Part shown: piece by piece, positions 52,328 to 60,764 of the stretch | Position numbering within the stretch: position 1 is the stretch's first letter | Layout of the letters: each line of letters opens with the position of its first letter | Source: DATDAW01 sp036525185 | Lineage (GTDB): Bacteria; Verrucomicrobiota; Verrucomicrobiia; Chthoniobacterales; DASVRZ01 | Assembly: GCA_036525185.1 (NCBI GenBank) | Contig: DATDAW010000021.1 | Coordinates: 1 to 64,000, forward strand | DNA: 64,000 bases | Direction: 5' to 3' | The notes under the pieces: model-generated | Databases searched by the model: none | What the model was told of the DNA's origin: nothing | The model's input: only the letters and a program-made list of their open reading frames with translations | Program-made: the position numbers and the translations under genes

Positions 52328-52912
52328 TTTTGCAAAGTCCTTTAGAAACAGGTCATGCTGTTTGAAGTCGTAATGCAGCACTTGAAAACCTGCCTCTCGC
52401 GCCGACTCAATGTTAGGTAGCAAATCGTCGATGTAAGCCGTGTGTTTCGGGTCGACGCCAAACGTTTGAATTGCCTTAAGGAAGATCTCTGGGGCTGGCT
52501 TCATCACCCGCACGTCATGCGAGTAAATCGCGGCGTCGAAAAGACCAAAAACCGGATACTCGCGAACAAAATACTCCACGTGTATCCCATTGGTATTCGA
52601 CAGCAAATAGAGTGGATAGTGACCCAGAAGCGATTGAACGAATTCTGCCATCGGTTCGTTCAGCGTAAAAATTTCCTGCCACGCCGTCTCGAAATCCGAG
52701 TGGCTTCCCCCGAAACCTACCGCGTCCGCTGCCGCTCCCACAAACTCGCGTCGGGAGATTCCTCCTTCCTCCAGGAGCATCTTCAATCGTTCCACCTCTG
52801 CCCAGGTTGCATCATCGAGCCGCACGCTTGATTTACGAATCCGCTCCACAGCAAGCGAGAAGTCGAAATTCAGAAGCACGTTTCCGATATCAAAAATGAT
52901 CGCGTTCAGCAT
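52316..52912 (-). CDS. HAD-superfamily phosphatase (YihX-like)
   Basis: The protein has 198 residues from the ATG at 52912. The nucleophile motif is FDIGNVLLNFD (Asp8), where the residue two places on is Gly, as in YihX-type HAD-IA phosphatases. Motif 2 is LLSNTNGIHVEYF, and motifs 3 and 4 are MKPAPEIF and YIDDLLPNIESAREAGF. E. coli YihX hydrolyses alpha-glucose-1-phosphate; this substrate is possible but not proven. The gene is convergent with rodA and overlaps it by 12 bases. Confidence 0.88.
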   Translation of the reverse strand: MLNAIIFDIGNVLLNFDFSLAVERIRKSSVRLDDATWAEVERLKMLLEEGGISRREFVGAAADAVGFGGSHSDFETAWQEIFTLNEPMAEFVQSLLGHYPLYLLSNTNGIHVEYFVREYPVFGLFDAAIYSHDVRVMKPAPEIFLKAIQTFGVDPKHTAYIDDLLPNIESAREAGFQVLHYDFKQHDLFLKDFAKLAS

Positions 52913-53026
52913 GGGAGTGACATTGAAGCACGAAAACAAGGGATGCGGCAACAGCTCGTCCCTGGTTTAAGCCGAACCCACTGGAAGTCTTCGAATCGTG
53001 CGTGCGATGCAGATGGAAACGAAACA

Positions 53027-53050
53027 GCCGGACTCCATGCGGAATCCGGC
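53027..53050 (-). terminator. Likely terminator after groEL
   Basis: On the minus strand GCCGGATTCC and GGAGTCCGGC pair around GCAT (10 bp with one T-G wobble), 43 nt after the groEL stop, followed by TGTTTCGTTT. The T-run is imperfect. Confidence 0.65.
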
Positions 53051-53092
53051 CGTTCGTCAATTTCAGGTATTGGTTGGAATGACCGCCTGGAC

Positions 53093-54733
53093 TTAGTAGT
53101 CCATGCCGCCCATGCCGCCCATACCGCCGCCCGAAGGCATGGCGGGAGCTTTTTCCTTCTCTGGGAGCTCGGTAATGACAGCTTCCGTCGTCAGGAGCAG
53201 TCCGGAGATGGAAGAGGCATTCTGGAGCGCGCTGCGGGTTACTTTGGTCGGGTCGACGACACCAGCCTTTACGAGGTCAACATATTCGCCGGTGGCGACG
53301 TTGTAGCCTTCGTTGCCGGAACGCTTCTTGACTTCCTGCACGATGAGCGCGCCTTCCTGACCGGCATTGTCAGCGAGTTGGCGAAGCGGGGCTTCGATCG
53401 CACGACGGACGATCGCGACGCCGATGGCTTCGTCGCCATTGAGCTTGAGGCTGTCGAGCGATTTCTGAGCGCGGATAAGAGCGACGCCGCCGCCGGGGAC
53501 GATGCCTTCCTCGACCGCCGCACGGGTGGCGTGAAGGGCGTCTTCGACGCGGGCTTTCTTCTCTTTCATCTCGGTTTCCGTTGCGGCACCGACGTTGATC
53601 ACTGCCACGCCGCCGGCGAGTTTCGCGAGGCGTTCCTGGAGTTTTTCACGGTCGTAGTCGCTGGTGGTTTCCTCGATCTGGCGGCGGATTTGGTTAACCC
53701 GGCCCTGGATGTCGGCGCTGCTGCCTTCGCCTTCGACGATGGTGGTGTTTTCCTTGTCGATGGTGACGCGGGCGGTCTTGCCGAGGTCGTCGATCGTGAT
53801 GCTCTCGAGCTTGATGCCGAGGTCTTCGGTGATACAACGGCCGCCGGTGAGGATGGCGATGTCTTCGAGGATGGCCTTGCGGCGGTCGCCAAAACCAGGA
53901 GCCTTGACGGCTGCAACCTGCAGCGTGCCACGGAGCTTGTTAACCACCAGGGTTGCAAGCGCTTCGCCTTCGACGTCTTCAGCGATGATGAGCAACGGGC
54001 GGCCGGACTTGGCAACTTTCTCGAGGACGGGCAGCAGATCTTTCAGGCTGCTGATTTTCTTCTCGTGAATGAGGATATAAGGCTTCTCGAGAACGGCTTC
54101 CATCGACTCAGCGTTCGTCACGAAGTAAGGCGAGAGATAGCCTTTATCGAACTGCATGCCTTCGACGACTTCGAGGCTGGTTTCGATGGATTTAGCTTCT
54201 TCGACTGTGATCGTGCCGTCTTTGCCGACTTTGTCCATAGCGTCAGCGATGATTTCGCCGATCGTTGTGTCCCAGTTGGCGGAAACAGTGGCGACCTGGG
54301 CAATTTCCTTGCGGTCAGTGACCTTGTTGGAAATCTTGGCGAGCTCCGCGGTAATGGCTTCGACAGCCTTCTGGATGCCGCGCTGCAGCGAGGTCGGGTT
54401 GGCGCCTGCCGTTACATTCTTGAGGCCTTCCTTGTAGATGGCTTCGGCAAGGACGGTCGCGGTCGTGGTGCCGTCGCCGGCGATGTCGCTGGTCTTGCTG
54501 GCGACTTCGCGGACGAGCTGAGCGCCCATGTTTTCGTAAGGATCTTCGAGTTCGATTTCCTTGGCCACCGTCACACCGTCTTTGGTGATGGTCGGGCTGC
54601 CGAATTTCTTGTCGAGGATGACGTTACGTCCGGACGGCCCGAGGGTCGCCTTGACGGCTTTGGCAAGTTTCTCGACGCCGCGCAGAAGAGCGTGGCGTGC
54701 GGACTCGTCGAATTGGAGTTGTTTGGCTGCCAT
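53093..54733 (-). CDS. groEL: Chaperonin GroEL
   Basis: The protein has 546 residues, the normal length. The ATP-binding GDGTTTATVLA motif, TLGPSGRNVILDKKFG near the N-terminus and the Gly-Met-rich tail (GGMGGMGGMDY) are present. It forms the double-ring Hsp60 that folds proteins in the cytoplasm with GroES. It follows groES by 38 nt on the same strand, behind dnaK. Transcription of the pair probably starts in the dnaK-groES spacer or upstream of dnaK. Confidence 0.98.
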   Translation of the reverse strand: MAAKQLQFDESARHALLRGVEKLAKAVKATLGPSGRNVILDKKFGSPTITKDGVTVAKEIELEDPYENMGAQLVREVASKTSDIAGDGTTTATVLAEAIYKEGLKNVTAGANPTSLQRGIQKAVEAITAELAKISNKVTDRKEIAQVATVSANWDTTIGEIIADAMDKVGKDGTITVEEAKSIETSLEVVEGMQFDKGYLSPYFVTNAESMEAVLEKPYILIHEKKISSLKDLLPVLEKVAKSGRPLLIIAEDVEGEALATLVVNKLRGTLQVAAVKAPGFGDRRKAILEDIAILTGGRCITEDLGIKLESITIDDLGKTARVTIDKENTTIVEGEGSSADIQGRVNQIRRQIEETTSDYDREKLQERLAKLAGGVAVINVGAATETEMKEKKARVEDALHATRAAVEEGIVPGGGVALIRAQKSLDSLKLNGDEAIGVAIVRRAIEAPLRQLADNAGQEGALIVQEVKKRSGNEGYNVATGEYVDLVKAGVVDPTKVTRSALQNASSISGLLLTTEAVITELPEKEKAPAMPSGGGMGGMGGMDY

Positions 54734-54771
54734 GTTAGTTATTTAAGCTGTAAGAATTAGTTTAAGATTGA

Positions 54772-55065
54772 TTAACCAATGATGCCGAGAATGTCGTCCT
54801 CGCGCATGATCAGGTAGGCTTCTCCGTCGATCTTGATTTCGGTACCACCGTATTTTGAAATGAGGACTTTATCCCCTTCCTTCACGGTGAAGGCGATTTT
54901 TTTGCCTTCCTCATCGGTCTTGCCGGTGCCAAGAGCGACAACGGTGCCCTCCTGGGGTTTTTCCTTGGCGGTATCGGGAATAATGATTCCGCCTTTTTTG
55001 ACTTCTTTTTCCTCCAGCGGCTGCACGATGACGCGGTCGCCTAGAGGTTTGACGTTAATGGCCAT
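54772..55065 (-). CDS. groES: Co-chaperonin GroES
   Basis: The protein has 97 residues from the ATG at 55065 (MAINVKPLGDRVIV); an in-frame start 16 codons upstream lies in spacer sequence and is not used. The mobile loop EEKEVKKGGIIIPDTAKEK and the roof segment are present. AAGGAG lies 12 nt before the ATG. It caps GroEL and is cotranscribed with it. I find no CIRCE element upstream. Confidence 0.97.
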   Translation of the reverse strand: MAINVKPLGDRVIVQPLEEKEVKKGGIIIPDTAKEKPQEGTVVALGTGKTDEEGKKIAFTVKEGDKVLISKYGGTEIKIDGEAYLIMREDDILGIIG

Positions 55066-55159
55066 ACTTGGATGTGTCTCCTTGTTGGGGTTGTTGTGGT
55101 TTGGGTTTGCCAACGATCCATGCCGGACATTCTAACGATCCGGCGCGGATCCTGGAAAA

Positions 55160-55177
55160 TTGTTACTGTTGTAACAA
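55160..55177 (-). terminator. Weak hairpin between dnaK and groES
   Basis: TTGTTAC-N4-GTAACAA lies 1 nt after the dnaK stop and is followed on the minus strand by TTTT. The stem is AT-rich and weak, so it may attenuate rather than stop transcription from dnaK into groESL. Confidence 0.5.
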
Positions 55178-55178
55178 A

Positions 55179-57125
55179 TTATTTCTTCTTGTCTTCGTCC
55201 ACCATTTCGAACTCGGCGTCGACGACGTTGTCGTCCTTCTTCTTGCCGGATTCGGTGGAGGAGGCGCCGGCCTCTGCCGTTTCGGGTTCGGGTTGCCCAG
55301 CTCCGGAACTGCCGGCAGCTTGCTTGTAGAGATCAGCACTAACCTCCTGGAATTTTGATTCCAGTTTCTCGTGAGCCTGCTTGATGGCGTCGACGTCGTC
55401 GCCTTTCAGGGCTTCACGCACAGCTGCGATCGCACTTTCAATGTCGGATTTCTTGTCGCCGGGAAGCTTGTCGCCGAGGTCCTTGATCTGCTTCTCGCAT
55501 TGATAGGCCAGCGAGTCGGCGTTGTTGCGGATTTCGATGGCGTCTCTGGCTTTCGCGTCTTCGGCAGCGTGGAGCTCGGCTTCCTTGCGGAGACGTTCCA
55601 CTTCGGCTTTGTCGAGGCCGCTCGAACCCGTGATGGAGATTTTTTGCTCCTTCTTCGTGCCGAGGTCCTTTGCGCTAACATGCAGGATGCCGTTGGCGTC
55701 AATGTCGAAGGTAACCTCAATCTGAGGAACACCACGGGGCGCAGGTGGAATGCCGTCGAGGTGGAATGTGCCCAGATTTTTGTTATCGCGGCTGAGCGGA
55801 CGCTCGCCCTGCAAAACCTTGATCTCGACGCCAGGCTGATTGTCGCTGTAGGTCGAGAAGATCTGCGATTTGCGGGTCGGGATGGTTGTGTTGCGCGGAA
55901 TCATCGCGGTTGCGACGCCACCGGCAGTCTCAATAGCCAGTGTAAGCGGCGTGACGTCGAGCAGGAGTACATCCTTGACTTCGCCTTTAAGAACGCCACC
56001 CTGAATAGCCGCGCCAACAGCAACAACCTCGTCCGGATTGACGCCTTTGTGCGGCTCCTTGTTAACGAGTTTACGCGCCGTTTCGATGACTCTTGGCATA
56101 CGCGTCATACCACCGACAAGAACGAGTTCGTCGACCTGGCTGGCGGTGATTTTTGCGTCGGCCAGACAGTCACGCACCGGCTTGAGTGTGCGCTCGAACA
56201 GTGAGTCGGTGAGCTGTTCCAGCTTGGCACGTGTCAGCGTTTTCTGGATGTGCTTGGGCCCGGTCTGGTCGGCAGTAATAAATGGCAGGTTAATGTCGTA
56301 CTGCTGCGCGGAAGAAAGCGCGATTTTTGCTTTTTCCGCTTCTTCTTTAATACGCTGAACGGCGTCGGGCTGTTTCGAGAGGTCAATGCCAGTGTCAGCT
56401 TTGAATTCGTCGATAATCCAGTCCATGACCTTGTGGTCCCAGTCGTCGCCGCCAAGGTGAGTATCGCCATTGGTGGCTTTTACTTCGAACAATCCATCAC
56501 CGATTTCGAGGACGGAGATATCAAACGTGCCGCCGCCGAGATCGTAGACGGCGATCTTTTCGTCCTTCTTCTCGTTCAAACCATACGCCAGAGATGCGGC
56601 AGTCGGTTCGTTGATGATTCGAAGCACTTCGAGGCCAGCGATCTGGCCGGCATCCTTGGTCGCATTGCGCTGCGAGTCGTTGAAATACGCCGGAACCGTG
56701 ATGATAGCCTGGGTGATTTTTTCGCCGAGCTTCGATTCCGCATCGGCTTTCAATTTGGACAGAATCATCGCCGAAATTTCCGGCGGGGAATAAGTCTTGG
56801 TCTCGCCGCCAACGGTGACCTGAATATGGGCGTCGCCATTGGCCGCTTTGATGAGTTTGTATGGGACGCGATGAGTTTCTTCCTGAACCTCGTCAAACTT
56901 GCGACCCATGAAACGTTTGACGGAGAAAATCGTATTGATCGCGTTGGTGACGGCCTGGCGTTTTGCGGCCTGACCGACAACACGCTCACCGGATTTCGTG
57001 AAAGCGACGACCGACGGGGTAGTGCGGGCGCCCTCGGAATTTTCGAGGACCACAGGTTCGCCACCTTCCATGACGGCCATGCAAGAGTTAGTGGTGCCGA
57101 GGTCAATGCCTAAGATTTTTGCCAT
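55179..57125 (-). CDS. dnaK: Chaperone DnaK (Hsp70)
   Basis: The protein has 648 residues. It opens with AKILGIDLGTTNSC, and has AVYDLGGGTFDISVLE and LVGGMTRMP in the ATPase domain, the interdomain linker (VLLLDVTPLTL) and a substrate-binding domain ending in a charged tail with EDKKK. It works with DnaJ and GrpE, neither of which is encoded here. It is upstream of groES-groEL on the same strand, an uncommon neighbour set. Its promoter region (57126-57314) carries no CIRCE; TAAAAT on the minus strand may be a -10 box. Confidence 0.98.
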   Translation of the reverse strand: MAKILGIDLGTTNSCMAVMEGGEPVVLENSEGARTTPSVVAFTKSGERVVGQAAKRQAVTNAINTIFSVKRFMGRKFDEVQEETHRVPYKLIKAANGDAHIQVTVGGETKTYSPPEISAMILSKLKADAESKLGEKITQAIITVPAYFNDSQRNATKDAGQIAGLEVLRIINEPTAASLAYGLNEKKDEKIAVYDLGGGTFDISVLEIGDGLFEVKATNGDTHLGGDDWDHKVMDWIIDEFKADTGIDLSKQPDAVQRIKEEAEKAKIALSSAQQYDINLPFITADQTGPKHIQKTLTRAKLEQLTDSLFERTLKPVRDCLADAKITASQVDELVLVGGMTRMPRVIETARKLVNKEPHKGVNPDEVVAVGAAIQGGVLKGEVKDVLLLDVTPLTLAIETAGGVATAMIPRNTTIPTRKSQIFSTYSDNQPGVEIKVLQGERPLSRDNKNLGTFHLDGIPPAPRGVPQIEVTFDIDANGILHVSAKDLGTKKEQKISITGSSGLDKAEVERLRKEAELHAAEDAKARDAIEIRNNADSLAYQCEKQIKDLGDKLPGDKKSDIESAIAAVREALKGDDVDAIKQAHEKLESKFQEVSADLYKQAAGSSGAGQPEPETAEAGASSTESGKKKDDNVVDAEFEMVDEDKKK

Positions 57126-57270
57126 AGTGAAAAAGGGTAGGTGAAAAATTGAACTGCTGCGTCAATGGAAAGCAGATCGCGGGCCGTCCGCATATTTTAA
57201 ACTTAACCAACTGTATACGAATGAGTTACGTCGTTTATCAAAACGGACTACCATCGAGGCGCAGTGCCAT

Positions 57271-57288
57271 GTTGTCACAACTTGTCAC
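57271..57288. repeat. 10-nt spaced direct repeat upstream of dnaK
   Basis: TTGTCACA occurs twice, at 57271-57278 and 57281-57288, one helical turn apart, in the spacer between the dnaK start and the end of the GspF-like gene. It could be a regulator site; such short repeats also occur by chance. Confidence 0.25.
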
Positions 57289-57314
57289 ATGAGTGAGACA
57301 GGGCATGACACATC

Positions 57315-58307
57315 CTATTCCGCCTGTTCGAGTATTCTGTCCACGCCGCTCATCGCCGCTTGGAACATGCCGATGATGCTCCAGCCGATGTACAGGGCGA
57401 TGGCCAAGTAGATAAGGCGAGGAATCCATTCGGCGAGGATGTCGATGCCATTCATGGCTCGCATCTGGTAACCATCCGCGGTGCTGAGAAGCACAGAATC
57501 GAGAGTGCCAGTTTGTTCGCCGACAACAAAACCACGGGTAAATTCAGCGGGAAACGCGCGTGTGGCAGCGAGTTCGGAACCGACCTGCCGGCCAGCGCGA
57601 ATGCCAGGGAGCATTTGGCGGACTGCAGTCTTGATGAGGGCGCTTTCGGAGGCGTTGGCGGCGGAAATCAGGCTGTCCATGACGTTGACGCCGGCGTCAA
57701 GCTGCATTTGAAATGTTGTACAGAAGCGACTCAGTGCCAATGACTTGTGGATCGTGCCAATCAACGGGACTGCTCGAAGCAGCGCGTCGGCTGCACCGAC
57801 GACATTGCTGGCACGGTGGATCATTCTGAAAGCAGCATAAATCAACGCCGCAGCAATGTAGAAACCGCCCAACACCACCGCGACTCTGCCAAAGACTTTA
57901 ATCGCCGGCTCTCCCTGAAAAAGCCGTGGAATGGCCAGCATCACAACGCCAAAATGAAGAATAAAGAGGGGGTAAGCGGCGCGTTTCCAAATGGCACGAC
58001 GCGTCGCCTCGAGTCGGGCGAAATATTTGGAGAGGAACTCGCAACCGCGATGCAGTTGTCCGCTGCGCTCGCAAGCGGCGATCAGCGAGACCTCCATCGA
58101 CTGGAATGGCATACCCGGCTTGGAAAAAGCGTCGGTGATGTTGGCGCCGCTCGCGGCGGACGCGCGAAGCCTTTGCAGCGTTTGACGCACCACTCCCGAC
58201 GGCCGCGCCGCGAGCAAGGTTTCAATCGACTTCAGGAAAGGAAAACCTGCGACGAGCAGTTTCCCCAATTCGTTATAAAAAGCGCTTCGCTGGGAGAGGG
58301 AGAACAT
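57315..58307 (-). CDS. Type II secretion/type IV pilus inner-membrane protein (GspF/PilC family)
   Basis: The protein has 330 residues from the ATG at 58307; a GTG at 58340 would add 11. It contains the two T2SSF domains of the family: FYNELGKLLVAGFPFLKSIETL near the N-terminus (in part: ELGKLLVAGF) and the second around residues 210-320 with FCTTFQMQLDAGVNVMDSL; membrane segments are at about 155-200 and near the C-terminus. PilC/GspF is the platform protein of type IV pili and type II secretion. It is shorter than usual (about 400), lacking the cytoplasmic N-terminal extension. No other pilus genes are here. Confidence 0.85.
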   Translation of the reverse strand: MFSLSQRSAFYNELGKLLVAGFPFLKSIETLLAARPSGVVRQTLQRLRASAASGANITDAFSKPGMPFQSMEVSLIAACERSGQLHRGCEFLSKYFARLEATRRAIWKRAAYPLFILHFGVVMLAIPRLFQGEPAIKVFGRVAVVLGGFYIAAALIYAAFRMIHRASNVVGAADALLRAVPLIGTIHKSLALSRFCTTFQMQLDAGVNVMDSLISAANASESALIKTAVRQMLPGIRAGRQVGSELAATRAFPAEFTRGFVVGEQTGTLDSVLLSTADGYQMRAMNGIDILAEWIPRLIYLAIALYIGWSIIGMFQAAMSGVDRILEQAE

Positions 58308-58498
58308 GGAGAAAATTGCGGCAGCCAAATGAAAATGCACCTGGAAAAAGGTCTATTCCCCGCCTCAGCCTTCAACAACGCGCTTCATGCCCGGATGCAT
58401 GCTACAACTGGGGTACGCTCACCTGGCGCAAAAAACGCCGCAGTATCCGGTCACTCGCCAGCAACTCTTGGGATGCTGGACGCCCGTCAGTTTGAGTC

Positions 58499-59272
58499 TC
58501 ACCGTATAATTCCGCGGCCGCTGCTGTTAATGAAAACAATTAGATCCCGGACTTCAGCGACTTCTCCATATTTGGCTTCGAGGTCTTCGATAGCCTGTCG
58601 GACATTGAGATTAGATCGGTAGAGGAAACGGTAGGCTTCTTTCAATGTTTTCAAAACTTCGGGCTGAAAACCGCGCCGCTCGAGACCCACACTATTGATG
58701 CCACGGACTTCGGCTGGGTTACCGTCGGCGATGAAAAACGGTGGAACGTCCTGGACGATCTTCGAACAACCGCCAGTAATGGCGTGTTTGCCGATCCGGC
58801 AGAACTGATGGATGGCCGTCAAACCGCCGATGTTGGCATAGTCACCGACTTCGACGTGACCGGCGATCGTGCCGTTGTTTGAAAAAATAACATGATCACC
58901 GACCACACAGTCGTGCGCGATATGGCTATAGCTGAGAAAGTTGCCGTGACTGCCCACCCGGGTCCTGTTTCCGGCGGCCGTAGCCCGATGCACGGTAGTA
59001 AATTCGCGAAAGGAGTTGCCATCTCCTATCTCGAGATACGTCGGTTCGCCTGCGTATTTGAGATCCTGCGAACGCTGGCCGATGCAGGCGTACGAGAAGA
59101 ACTTGTTGCCGTTACCGATCGTCGTCGGCCCCATAATCGTGACGTGATGCTGCAGCCAGCAATCCTCGCCGATGATGACGCCGTCACCGATCACACAATA
59201 CGGACCAATCTCTGTCCCCTCGCCGACGACTGCCGCCGGACTGACAATGGCGGTTGGATGGATTTTCTGCAT
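58499..59272 (-). CDS. lpxA: UDP-N-acetylglucosamine O-acyltransferase
   Basis: The protein has 257 residues from the ATG at 59272, the usual length. LpxA puts the first 3-hydroxyacyl chain on UDP-GlcNAc in lipid A synthesis. Left-handed beta-helix hexapeptides fill the first 180 residues (e.g. IHPTAIVSPAAVVGEGTEIG in part: VSPAAVVGEG). The catalytic His is in SHIAHDCVVG, and HQFCRIGKHA and the helical C-terminus are typical. The longer frame to 59374 overlaps lpxC-fabZ and is not used. It follows lpxC-fabZ by 32 nt. Confidence 0.95.
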   Translation of the reverse strand: MQKIHPTAIVSPAAVVGEGTEIGPYCVIGDGVIIGEDCWLQHHVTIMGPTTIGNGNKFFSYACIGQRSQDLKYAGEPTYLEIGDGNSFREFTTVHRATAAGNRTRVGSHGNFLSYSHIAHDCVVGDHVIFSNNGTIAGHVEVGDYANIGGLTAIHQFCRIGKHAITGGCSKIVQDVPPFFIADGNPAEVRGINSVGLERRGFQPEVLKTLKEAYRFLYRSNLNVRQAIEDLEAKYGEVAEVRDLIVFINSSGRGIIR

Positions 59273-59304
59273 TTCTCTAAAAACTGGATAACCAGGATAC
59301 CGGC

Positions 59305-60624
59305 TTAAACATCCACGAAACCAAACATGAGCTCGCCTTCGCTGGTCACTTCGTTGTTCACAAGACAACGGCAATAGGCTTTGCCGATGTTCTTGCGAGC
59401 CTTCAGCAGGTCGGCTTCGATAAAAAGCGTGTCGCCTGGCATCACCGGTTTGCGGAATTTTACCGCGTCAGCGCTCATAAAATAACCGATACGCCCCTGG
59501 CCGCTTATGCGCTTGAGCAGGATGCTGGCCACCTGCGCCATCGCCTCCACCTGCAAAACCCCGGGCATGACAGGATGCCCTGGAAAATGCCCCTGGAAGA
59601 ATGGCTCATTGATCGTCACCGATTTGATGCCCGTACATTTCGTGGGGCCGTCAAACTTCACAATGCGATCGACCAAGAGGAACGGATACCGATGTGGCAG
59701 CGTTTTCATGACTTCGTCGATGGCCATGACACCTTCACCTTGCGGGATGACGCTCGGCGGCACCATGGCGAGCAGTTCGGTGGCACGCTTGGAGACGATC
59801 TTTGCGAGTTCGGAATTAGGCCCGTGACCAGGTTTGATGGCGATGACGTGACCTCGGATCCGGCGTCCGGCCAGGATCAGGTCGCCGACGATATCGAGGA
59901 TTTTGTGGCGGACGAATTCTTCCTGAAACCGGAGGGGTTCCTTGCTGAGGACGGAGTCGCCTCGGACGACGATGGCATTTTCCAGAGACCCGCCCTTGAT
60001 CAGGCCTTTTTCCATCAGCGGCTGGACGTCCTCGTAGAAAACGAAGGTTCGTGCCGGAGCAATCTCTTTTTCGTAGATTTCGGGCGTGATCTCGGTGGAG
60101 AAAAACTGGGTGAAACGGCCGCCCGGGCCGACGTTGGTGCAGGAAATGCGGAATTTGTCGTCGGGGACGATGGTCAACAGGGAGCCGTTTTTGGTCTCCA
60201 AATGGACCGGTTCACGAACCCAGTATTCACTGCGGCGGGCATCCTGGGCAACGACGCCGGCCTTCTTGATAAGTTCGACAAAGGGACGCGCGGAGCCGTC
60301 GCCGATGGCTGGCTCGTTGGCGTCCATTTCGATGAGGGCATTATCCACGCCCATTCCGGCGAGAGCAGACAGAACGTGTTCGACGGTGTGGACCTTGACG
60401 TTTCCCTCGGCAAGCGTGGTGGCACGTTCGACAAATTTTACGTTCTCAACGCGGGCGTCGATGGTGGGTTCGTCACGGAGATCGACCCGTTTGAATTTGA
60501 ATCCGTGCCCGACCGGAGCGGGTTTCAGGGTGAGGGTAACTTTTTCGCCCGTGTGCAGGGATGAGCCGGCCAATGACGCGGTCGATGCGAGTGTAGCCTG
60601 CATTACGGAATCTGAGGATGGCAT
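59305..60624 (-). CDS. lpxC-fabZ: Bifunctional UDP-3-O-acyl-GlcNAc deacetylase / 3-hydroxyacyl-ACP dehydratase
   Basis: The protein has 439 residues from the ATG at 60624 (60603 is an alternative). Residues 1-290 are LpxC: zinc His in HTVEHVLSAL, His and Asp in HKILDIVGDL, and the GHG motif of the basic patch. Residues 300-439 are FabZ with HRYPFLLVDRIV, GHFPGHPVMPGVLQVEAMAQ and the active-site His/Glu. LpxC deacetylates the committed step of lipid A synthesis and FabZ dehydrates 3-hydroxyacyl-ACP, so the fusion couples competing uses of the same substrate. Such fusions are known from Bacteroidota and related groups. It precedes lpxA in the operon. Confidence 0.96.
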   Translation of the reverse strand: MPSSDSVMQATLASTASLAGSSLHTGEKVTLTLKPAPVGHGFKFKRVDLRDEPTIDARVENVKFVERATTLAEGNVKVHTVEHVLSALAGMGVDNALIEMDANEPAIGDGSARPFVELIKKAGVVAQDARRSEYWVREPVHLETKNGSLLTIVPDDKFRISCTNVGPGGRFTQFFSTEITPEIYEKEIAPARTFVFYEDVQPLMEKGLIKGGSLENAIVVRGDSVLSKEPLRFQEEFVRHKILDIVGDLILAGRRIRGHVIAIKPGHGPNSELAKIVSKRATELLAMVPPSVIPQGEGVMAIDEVMKTLPHRYPFLLVDRIVKFDGPTKCTGIKSVTINEPFFQGHFPGHPVMPGVLQVEAMAQVASILLKRISGQGRIGYFMSADAVKFRKPVMPGDTLFIEADLLKARKNIGKAYCRCLVNNEVTSEGELMFGFVDV

Positions 60625-60764
60625 GGGAGGGCGTTTGTAGCATTCGTCCCATTGGAAATCCAACGACTTTTGCCAATTATCTAAACCTCAAACAACACAC
60701 CGAGCTCGGGCAGCGCGGGCACTTGGCACGCTCCACCCGATCCCTCCATTCGCAGTCGGGCCGC

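Noticed and set aside
52943..54760. Long open frame antisense to groEL
   Set aside because: It mirrors the groEL codons exactly, gives low-complexity Asp/Phe-rich sequence and matches no family; groEL is certain.
55371..57113. Long open frames antisense to dnaK
   Set aside because: They are complementary shadows of the high-GC dnaK codons without any recognisable domain.
4254..57190. 15-base identical stretch ATCGCGGGCCGTCCG at 4254-4268 and 57176-57190, both near gene starts
   Set aside because: One or two shared 15-mers are expected by chance in 64 kb, the orientation relative to the genes differs, and the flanks are unrelated.
55066..57314. CIRCE element for heat-shock genes
   Set aside because: No TTAGCACTC-N9-GAGTGCTAA-like repeat is found in the dnaK or groES leaders.
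59575..60564. 329-codon open frame antisense to lpxC-fabZ
   Set aside because: Sequence is a mirror of the real gene, Gly/Asp/Phe-rich, without domains.
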